Below, piece by piece: positions 1-5,011 of a DNA stretch of 5,011 nucleotides. The position numbers were made by a program, and so were the translations under genes. Origin of the DNA: Prevotella sp. (GTDB taxonomy: Bacteria > Bacteroidota > Bacteroidia > Bacteroidales > Bacteroidaceae). Below the pieces are notes generated by a model. It ran no database searches. It had not been told where the DNA came from and worked only from the letters and a program-made list of their open reading frames with translations. Position 1 is the first letter of the stretch, and each line of letters opens with the position of its first letter. The stretch lies in contig JAFLSH010000198.1 in NCBI GenBank assembly GCA_022511055.1, forward strand, positions 1 through 5,011. Reading direction: 5' to 3'.

Positions 1-20
1 GTGATTTGCGGGGCTAATAT

Positions 21-51
21 TTTGCCAATCAGAGAAAAAAGAGTACCTTTG
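21..51 (+). promoter_or_regulatory. Bacteroidota-type sigma promoter for the SpmAB-like gene
   Basis: TTTG at 21-24 (-33 element) is followed after exactly 19 nt by TACCTTTG at 44-51, a full match to the TAnnTTTG -7 element known for the primary sigma factor of Bacteroides and relatives. Known spacing is about 19-21 nt, so both boxes and their distance fit. The expected transcription start lies only a few bases downstream, around 54-57, which leaves almost no 5' leader before the ATG at 60. The match is seen directly; promoter activity and the exact start are inferred. Confidence 0.72.
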
Positions 52-59
52 CATCTTGT

Positions 60-1292
60 ATGGTATTGAATTACATTTGGGTAGCTTTTTTTGTCATAGC
101 GTTCTGCGTGGCAGTAGTCAGATTGGTGGTGTGGGGCGACCTGACGGTGTTTCCCGCCATGATGGACTCCACGTTTGCCTCATCTAAGACGGCGTTTGAG
201 ATTTCGCTCGGCTTGACGGGGGTGTTGTCACTCTGGCTCGGCATTATGAAGATTGGCGAGAAGGGTGGGGTGGTCAACGTGCTGGCGCGGCTGTTGTCGC
301 CTGTCTTTGTGCGCTTGTTCCCCGACATTCCCAAAGGACACCCCGTGACGGGGAGCATCTTCATGAACATTGCCGCCAACATGCTGGGGCTCGACAATGC
401 CGCTACGCCGCTTGGCCTGAAAGCCATGGAGCAGATGCAGGCGCTGAACACCCGGAAGGACACGGCCTCGAACTCGATGATTATGTTCCTGGTGCTGAAC
501 ACCAGCGGGCTGACACTGATTCCCGTTAGTATCATGGTTTACCGGGCGCAGATGGGGGCGCAGCAGCCCACGGACATCTTTGTGCCTCTCCTGTTGGCCA
601 CGTTCTTCTCGACCGTGGCGGGCATCATTGTGACTTCGCTCTTTCAGCGCATCAACCTGCTGAATCGGGTGATGCTGCTGACGTTGGGCGGCGCTTGCGC
701 CGTGATTGCCGCCATCATCTGGGGCTTTTCACGGCTCGACGGCGAGACGATGAACCTTGTCAGCACGACCGTGGCCAACGTTCTGCTGATGACGATTATC
801 GTGGGGTTTATCGCGGCGGGTGTGCGCAAGCGGATTGACGTGTATGGCGCGTTTATCGAGGGCGCGAAGGAGGGCTTTTCCACGGCTGTGCGCATCATTC
901 CCTATCTCGTGGCGATATTGGTGGGCATTGGCGTGTTCCGCGCCTCTGGTGCAATGGATGTGCTGATTTCCGGCGTTGGAACGGCGGTAGAGGCGTGTGG
1001 ACTTGACAGCCAGTGGGTGGGGGCACTGCCTACGGCGCTGATGAAGCCGCTGTCGGGCAGCGGGGCGCGCGGCATGATGGTCGATGCGATGCAGACGTTT
1101 GGCGCAGACTCGTTTGTGGGGCGGCTGAGTTGCGTGTTCCAGGGCACTACTGACACTACGTTCTATATATTGGCGGTCTACTTCGGGAGCGTGGGCATCA
1201 GCCGCACACGGCACGCCGTGCCCTGTGGGCTGTTGGCGGATGCGGCGGGGATTGTGGCTGCTATTGGGGTGGCGTATCTGTTTTTTAGTTAA
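60..1292 (+). CDS. Fused SpmA-SpmB (spore maturation / nucleoside recognition domain) membrane protein
   Basis: A 410-residue polytopic inner-membrane protein that joins SpmA-like (about residues 1-200) and SpmB-like (about 205-410) halves. SpmA marks: the N-terminal segment MVLNYIWVAFF, GIMKIGEKGG at 61-70, DNAATPLGLKAMEQM at 112-126 and NTSGLTLIPVSIMVYR at 147-162. SpmB marks: EGFSTAVRIIPYLVAILVG near 271-289, MKPLSGSGARGMM at 328-340, and QGTTDTTFYILAVYFGS at 361-377 followed by the RTRHA motif. Each half carries a nucleoside-recognition (Gate) type domain. In Bacillus subtilis the separate SpmA and SpmB proteins are needed for spore core dehydration; the fused form is common in non-sporulating Bacteroidota, where its role and substrate are not established. 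The ATG at 60 is the only usable start: the frame is closed by TAA at 15-17 with no other start between, and the N-terminus aligns with what I recall of the family. No Shine-Dalgarno sequence is present, and the promoter almost touches the start. Gene identity is confident; function is unknown. Confidence 0.9.
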   Translation: MVLNYIWVAFFVIAFCVAVVRLVVWGDLTVFPAMMDSTFASSKTAFEISLGLTGVLSLWLGIMKIGEKGGVVNVLARLLSPVFVRLFPDIPKGHPVTGSIFMNIAANMLGLDNAATPLGLKAMEQMQALNTRKDTASNSMIMFLVLNTSGLTLIPVSIMVYRAQMGAQQPTDIFVPLLLATFFSTVAGIIVTSLFQRINLLNRVMLLTLGGACAVIAAIIWGFSRLDGETMNLVSTTVANVLLMTIIVGFIAAGVRKRIDVYGAFIEGAKEGFSTAVRIIPYLVAILVGIGVFRASGAMDVLISGVGTAVEACGLDSQWVGALPTALMKPLSGSGARGMMVDAMQTFGADSFVGRLSCVFQGTTDTTFYILAVYFGSVGISRTRHAVPCGLLADAAGIVAAIGVAYLFFS

Positions 1293-1351
1293 AGAAGAAA
1301 TCATATGAATAGGTCTGATTCTGCTCTCGACCCGACAAAAAAGTAATTGCT

Positions 1352-2869
1352 ATGCCTAATCTGAAAGCTCTCGCAAAAGATACGGCCATCTATGGCCTTT
1401 CCAGCATCATTGGGCGGTTTCTGAACTACCTGCTCGTGCCGCTCTATACTAACTATATGCCCAAGGACTCGGGCGACTATGGGGTCAGCACTAATGTCTA
1501 TGCCTATACGGCACTCATATTGGTGCTGCTCACCTTCGGCATGGAGACGACACTCTTCCGCTTTGCTAATGATGCGAATGCGCAGAGTGCGGGGAAAGGC
1601 GCGACGTTAGACTTCGCGAAAACCAAAGGCGGCGGCTCTGCGTGGCCTGACACCGTGTTTTCCACGGCTTTCACCGCGGTAGCCGCGCTGACTGCGCTGT
1701 TCCTGTTGCTGGTCTTTGGCTTTATCACGCCCATCAGCGAGGCTATCGGCTATGCCGCCCACCCGGAGTACTTGCAGATAATGGCCATGGTGGTGGCGCT
1801 TGATGCGCTGCAGGCCCTGCCCTTCTGCTACCTGCGCTTCCAGAAGCGGGCCCTGCGCTTTGCCGCGCTGAAGCTGCTGTTCATCTTGCCCAATATTGGG
1901 CTTAACCTGGTGTTCTTCGTGCTGCTGGGCAAGACCTCAGTGCTGTATGTCTTTCTCATCAACCTGGCCTGCACACTGTTCATCACCCTGCTCTTTGTGC
2001 CTGACATGCTGCGCATTCACTACCATTTCGACCGTGTGCTGCTGGGGCGCATGGTGCGCTATTCGTGGCCAATCCTCATCCTTGGCATTGCCGGCATTCT
2101 GAATCAGGTGGCCGACAAGATCGTCTTCCCGCTGGTCTATCCAGACGCGGCCGGTGCCAACGTGCAGCTGGGCATCTACGGCTCGTGCGTGAAGGTGGCC
2201 ATGATTATGGCCCTGATAACCCAAGCCTTCCGCTTCGCCTACGAGCCCATAGTCTTTGCCAAGAACAAGGATGCCGACAAGGCCGAGTACTACGCTTCGG
2301 CCATGAAGTACTTTCTGCTCTTCACGCTCCTGGCCTTTCTGTGCGTGGTGGGCTGGATGCCGCTGCTGCAATACCTGATAGGCGCCGACTACCGCGAGGG
2401 TCTTGGCGTGGTGCCCATAGTCATGGTTGCCGAGATGATGATGGGCGTTTACTTCAACCTCTCGTTCTGGTATAAGCTCATCGACAAGACCATCTACGGT
2501 GCCTGGTTTTCGCTGGCCGGCTGTGCCGTGCTGTTGGCCGTGAACGTGCTGTTCATTCCCCGCTACGGCTACTGGGCCTGCGCCTGGGGCGGCGTGGCGG
2601 GCTATGGCACCTCGATGGTGCTGAGCTACGTGGTGGGTCAGCGGCAGAATCCCATTCCCTATCCCATGCGCGACATGGCCATCTACGTGGCCGTTACCGC
2701 CCTGCTCTTTCTTGCCATGCAGATGGTGCCGGCCGGCTGGCCCACCGTGGCCCGGCTGGCGGCGAACACGCTGCTCATTGGCGTGCTGCTGGCCGTTATC
2801 ATACGCCGCGACCTGCCGCTGGGCAGTCTCCCCGTTATCGGAAAATATTTCCAAAAACAAAACCAATAA
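1352..2869 (+). CDS. Polysaccharide/oligosaccharide flippase (Wzx/MviN-like, MOP superfamily)
   Basis: A 505-residue integral membrane protein of the polysaccharide-transporter branch of the MOP superfamily. Such proteins move lipid-linked glycan units across the inner membrane for surface polysaccharide or related envelope glycans. The start MPNLKALAKDTAIYGLSSIIGRF, with the first helix at about 10-33, is typical of Bacteroidota members; an upstream in-frame TGA at 1316-1318 and no intervening ATG fix the start. Hydrophobic segments lie near 10-33, 48-66, 104-126, 141-160, 171-192, 195-216, 236-255, 278-295, 318-337, 351-370, 382-402, 408-428, 441-459 and 467-484, close to the family's 14 helices. 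Conserved-looking features include METTLFRFAN at 64-73 and the RFAYEP segment at 294-299. Residues about 74-98 form an unusual Ala/Gly-rich insert in the loop after helix 2. The gene lies 59 nt after the SpmAB-like gene and 13 nt before the peptidase. No glycosyltransferases are visible nearby, so the glycan is unknown. A lipid II flippase role is less likely but not excluded. Confidence 0.92.
   Translation: MPNLKALAKDTAIYGLSSIIGRFLNYLLVPLYTNYMPKDSGDYGVSTNVYAYTALILVLLTFGMETTLFRFANDANAQSAGKGATLDFAKTKGGGSAWPDTVFSTAFTAVAALTALFLLLVFGFITPISEAIGYAAHPEYLQIMAMVVALDALQALPFCYLRFQKRALRFAALKLLFILPNIGLNLVFFVLLGKTSVLYVFLINLACTLFITLLFVPDMLRIHYHFDRVLLGRMVRYSWPILILGIAGILNQVADKIVFPLVYPDAAGANVQLGIYGSCVKVAMIMALITQAFRFAYEPIVFAKNKDADKAEYYASAMKYFLLFTLLAFLCVVGWMPLLQYLIGADYREGLGVVPIVMVAEMMMGVYFNLSFWYKLIDKTIYGAWFSLAGCAVLLAVNVLFIPRYGYWACAWGGVAGYGTSMVLSYVVGQRQNPIPYPMRDMAIYVAVTALLFLAMQMVPAGWPTVARLAANTLLIGVLLAVIIRRDLPLGSLPVIGKYFQKQNQ
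1571..1645 (+). other. Ala/Gly-rich cytoplasmic-loop insert in the flippase
   Basis: Codons 74-98 of the flippase encode a hydrophilic stretch with Asn, Ala, Gly and Lys, including a GGGS run at residues 93-96, between the conserved FRFAN segment and the next helix. In Bacteroidota relatives that I recall, FRF(A/V)N is followed after only a few residues by the VFST-like start of the next helix, so this looks like an added loop. All six alanines here are encoded by GCG, while GCC dominates the 3' part of the gene. That it is an insertion relative to homologues comes from memory and needs an alignment. Confidence 0.45.
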
Positions 2870-2882
2870 AAAACAACAACTT
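2870..2882 (+). promoter_or_regulatory. A-rich translation initiation region of the S46 peptidase
   Basis: The 13 nt between the flippase stop and the peptidase ATG are nearly all A and C with no G, so no Shine-Dalgarno sequence is possible. A-rich, unstructured leaders are the known alternative in Bacteroidota. The start at 2883 is chosen because it gives a clean signal peptide; the same frame stays open back to an ATG at 2712 inside the flippase, but that would add 57 Trp/Arg/Cys-rich residues before the signal peptide. No promoter match is seen just upstream, which fits co-transcription with the flippase. Confidence 0.5.
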
Positions 2883-2945
2883 ATGAGACAGAAACTGTAT
2901 TTTCTTTTTGCCTGCCTGTTCCTCGGCCTTTCACCGCTGAAGGCC
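2883..2945 (+). other. Signal peptide of the S46 peptidase
   Basis: Residues 1-21 show a short basic n-region (Arg2, Lys4), a hydrophobic core from about 5 to 16 and a likely signal peptidase I site after Ala21 (PLKA|DEGMW). The mature N-terminus DEGMW is typical of S46 peptidases. The protein is therefore expected in the periplasm. Cys11 is not a good lipobox cysteine, because it lies too early and has Phe at -2. Confidence 0.85.
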
Positions 2946-5003
2946 GACGAGGGCATGTGGACCTTGTACAACCTGCCCAGCGCGGTGTACGAGCAGATGA
3001 AACAAGAGGGCTACGAGCTGCCCTACGATGCACTCTACCAGGGCGACAATGCCATCATGAAGGCCGTTGTGAACTTCTCGGGCTTTTGCTCGGGCGTGGT
3101 GGTCTCGCCAGACGGCCTGGTCTTCACCAACCACCACTGCGGCTTCGAGGCTATCCGCTCCCACTCCACGGTCGAGCATGACTACATGCTCAACGGCTTC
3201 TATGCCGAGACCTTCGAGCAAGAGCTGCCCAACAAGAACATGTTCGTTTCGTTCATGGTCGACCAGAAAGACGTTACGCCCCAGCTCGAGGAGCGCGGAC
3301 TGAGCCAGATGAGCAAGGAGCGGCGCACCGTTTTCCTCGATTCCATCGAGAATGCCTGGTCAAAGGAACTCCACCAGAAGGACTCCACGCTGCGCCTGGA
3401 GCTGAAGCCGTTCTACGAGGGCAACCGCTATTTCGTGACCACCTACCGCGACTTCCGCGACCTGCGACTGGTCTTTACCATCCCCAAGTCGATGGGTAAG
3501 TTCGGCGGCGAGACCGACAACTGGATGTGGCCGCGCCAGACGTGCGACTTCTCGGTGTTCCGCATCTATGCCGACCCCAAGACCAACGGCCCTGCCGAGT
3601 ACTCGAAGGACAACGTGCCCTACAAGCCCGAACACTGGGCGCAAGTGTCGCTTGACGGCTATCGCGACGGCGACTTCTCGATGACCATGGGCTACCCCGG
3701 CAGCACCTCGCGCTACCTTTCGAGCTACGGCATCCGTGAGCGGCGCGATGCCACCAACCAGCCCCGCTATCAGGTGCGCGGCGTGAAACAGGAAATCATG
3801 CAGCGCCACATGCAGGCTTCCGAGGCCGTGCGCATCAAGTACGACTCGAAGTACGCCCAGTCCTCAAACTACTGGAAGAACTCCATTGGCATGAACAAAT
3901 GTATCGATTCCATCGGGCTTATCGGCCAGAAACAGCAGTTCGAGCAGCAGCTCAGCCGCTGGCAGGACTCCACCGGCTATCTCGCCGGCAAGCTCGACTT
4001 CCAGCTCCTTGCGCGCCTCTATCAGCAGCGCTTCAAGGCTGTTCGCGCCCTGACCTTCTTCACCGAGACGTTCCGCGGCACTGACGAGATGACGCGCCGC
4101 GCCATGCAGGTGAACAGCCGCATCACGCTGAAAGGCCCGAAGAACAAGCCCAAGAAGCAGTACATTGAGTTCCGCGACAACAGCGACACATGGGACTCCG
4201 CCACCGACCGCGAGATTCTGGCAGCCCTGATGAAGAACTACCGCGAGCAGATGGGCACTGACTATCAGCCTGACTTCTATGCCCTTGTCGACCGCGACTT
4301 TGGCGGCGACTATCGCCGCTATGTCGACCACCTCTACGACAAGTCGATGCTCATGAAGAGCGGCAAGCGCATCTATGTCAACAAGCCCAACTACCAGCGC
4401 GACCCCGCCGTGCAGTATGGTCTCGGACTGGTCGAAGTGATGGGCGCTATCCGTGCCGACATCACGAAAATCACCGATTCCATCGAGACACAGGAGCGTT
4501 ATCTCTGCGATGCCAAGCTCCGCATGGAGGAAGACCTGCCGCACTATAGCGATGCCAACTTCACCATGCGCCTCAGCTACGGCCAGGTGCGCGAGTACGT
4601 GCTTGGCGGCCAGCCTTCGGGCTATTACACCGCCGCTCCCTCGCTGGTAGACAAGATGAACCGGGGCGACCGCGTTCAGGACTACCTGGTGGAGCCTGAG
4701 ATGAAGACCCTGCTGGGCGGCAACGACTTCGCCCCATACGCCGACCGCGCCACCGGCCAGCTGCAGCTCTGTTTCCTGACCACCAACGACATTACCGGCG
4801 GCAACAGCGGCTCGCCCATGTTCAACGGCAAGAATCAGCTCATCGGCCTGGCGTTTGACGGCAACTGGGATTCGCTGTCATCCGACATCTTCTACGACTC
4901 GCAGCTGGCCCGCTGCATTGGTGTCGACATTCGCTTCGTGCTGTTCATGATGGACAAGTGGGGGCATGCCGACCGCCTGCTGAAAGAGATTAATGCGAAG
5001 TAA
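2883..5003 (+). CDS. dpp7: Periplasmic S46 dipeptidyl-peptidase, DPP7-type
   Basis: A 706-residue precursor, close to the 710-720 residues of Porphyromonas gingivalis DPP7 and DPP11. Family S46 (clan PA) enzymes are serine exopeptidases that remove dipeptides from the free N-terminus of oligopeptides in the periplasm, feeding amino-acid uptake. The chymotrypsin-like fold is split by a helical domain at about 275-570. The triad reads as His85 (TNHHC), Asp222 (TCDF) and Ser642 (GGNSGSP). Cys69 and Cys86 sit like the disulfide around the catalytic His in chymotrypsin. Asn213 and Trp214 (TDNW) and Asp659 (FDGNW) correspond by spacing to the residues that hold the substrate amino terminus in the Pseudoxanthomonas enzyme DAP BII. 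Gly660, 18 residues after the nucleophile, matches the position that is Gly in DPP7 and Arg/Ser in DPP11, so a hydrophobic P1 residue rather than Asp/Glu is predicted. Odd points are Gln219 and Cys221 beside the catalytic Asp, and an odd number of cysteines (seven) in the mature chain. The frame is intact and ends with TAA, 8 nt before the window end. Family assignment is very sure; the DPP7 subtype rests mainly on one residue. Confidence 0.93.
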   Translation: MRQKLYFLFACLFLGLSPLKADEGMWTLYNLPSAVYEQMKQEGYELPYDALYQGDNAIMKAVVNFSGFCSGVVVSPDGLVFTNHHCGFEAIRSHSTVEHDYMLNGFYAETFEQELPNKNMFVSFMVDQKDVTPQLEERGLSQMSKERRTVFLDSIENAWSKELHQKDSTLRLELKPFYEGNRYFVTTYRDFRDLRLVFTIPKSMGKFGGETDNWMWPRQTCDFSVFRIYADPKTNGPAEYSKDNVPYKPEHWAQVSLDGYRDGDFSMTMGYPGSTSRYLSSYGIRERRDATNQPRYQVRGVKQEIMQRHMQASEAVRIKYDSKYAQSSNYWKNSIGMNKCIDSIGLIGQKQQFEQQLSRWQDSTGYLAGKLDFQLLARLYQQRFKAVRALTFFTETFRGTDEMTRRAMQVNSRITLKGPKNKPKKQYIEFRDNSDTWDSATDREILAALMKNYREQMGTDYQPDFYALVDRDFGGDYRRYVDHLYDKSMLMKSGKRIYVNKPNYQRDPAVQYGLGLVEVMGAIRADITKITDSIETQERYLCDAKLRMEEDLPHYSDANFTMRLSYGQVREYVLGGQPSGYYTAAPSLVDKMNRGDRVQDYLVEPEMKTLLGGNDFAPYADRATGQLQLCFLTTNDITGGNSGSPMFNGKNQLIGLAFDGNWDSLSSDIFYDSQLARCIGVDIRFVLFMMDKWGHADRLLKEINAK

Positions 5004-5011
5004 GGCGGCTG

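Noticed and set aside
1..20. End of an upstream gene at the TAA at 15-17
   Set aside because: Only 20 bases precede the promoter, so a coding frame cannot be told from chance.
1210..1222. Inverted repeat GGCAC-GCC-GTGCC
   Set aside because: It is a short stem within the conserved RTRHAVPC coding segment with no T-run after it; it is explained by codon choice in GC-rich DNA.
1285..1317. Possible second promoter before the flippase (TAGGTCTG at 1310-1317 with TTAG at 1285-1288)
   Set aside because: Both boxes have a mismatch to TAnnTTTG and TTTG. Co-transcription from the upstream promoter explains expression as well.
2840..2852. Hairpin GGAAA-ATA-TTTCC near the end of the flippase, as a terminator
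   Set aside because: The stem is 5 bp and AT-rich, lies inside the coding region, and is followed by an A-rich, not T-rich, tract.
2712..2882. Extension of the peptidase upstream to an ATG within the flippase
   Set aside because: It would place 57 Trp/Arg/Cys-rich residues before a good signal peptide and overlap the flippase; the start at 2883 gives the normal family N-terminus.
2904..2915. Lipobox-like LFAC at residues 8-11 of the peptidase
   Set aside because: Phe at -2 does not fit, the preceding hydrophobic stretch is too short, and a good signal peptidase I site follows at Ala21.
1937..2971. Long minus-strand open frame (344 codons) antisense to the flippase and the peptidase start
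   Set aside because: It is a shadow of a GC-rich gene: the translation is low-complexity, rich in His, Gln and Gly, with no recognisable domain, while the plus strand encodes a clear flippase.
3360..4544. Minus-strand open frames of 149 and 226 codons opposite the peptidase
   Set aside because: Both lie fully within a well-supported S46 gene with intact motifs, and their Val/Ala/Leu/His-rich translations look like the complement of its GCC/GAC-rich codons.

Overview
The window looks like an ordinary stretch of chromosome from a member of the Bacteroidota, most likely a GC-rich Prevotella-type Bacteroidales. Three things point there: an upstream sequence matching the Bacteroidota sigma promoter (TTTG, 19 nt, TAnnTTTG), A-rich translation starts without Shine-Dalgarno sequences, and a family S46 dipeptidyl-peptidase. 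The genus is an inference; no rRNA or other marker gene is present.

Layout: three genes, all on the + strand and tightly packed. A promoter at 21-51 sits directly before a fused SpmA-SpmB membrane protein (60-1292, 410 aa). After a 59-nt gap comes a polysaccharide/oligosaccharide flippase of the MOP superfamily (1352-2869, 505 aa). After only 13 nt comes a secreted S46 serine exopeptidase (2883-5003, 706 aa including signal peptide) with all expected active-site residues and a glycine at the position that separates DPP7 from DPP11. The last 8 bases are non-coding. No gap exceeds 59 nt, and I found no tRNA, rRNA, CRISPR array, insertion sequence or convincing terminator.

How the genes relate: the close spacing and lack of visible terminators suggest one transcription unit, or at least flippase and peptidase together. 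All three products act in the envelope: an inner-membrane protein of unclear role outside spore formers, an inner-membrane lipid-linked glycan exporter, and a periplasmic peptidase that removes dipeptides from oligopeptides. I see no direct biochemical link between them and no sign of a new defence, mobile or biosynthetic system. The points most worth a second look are the nearly leaderless start of the first gene, an alanine/glycine-rich insert with skewed codon use in the flippase, and the residues next to the catalytic Asp of the peptidase.
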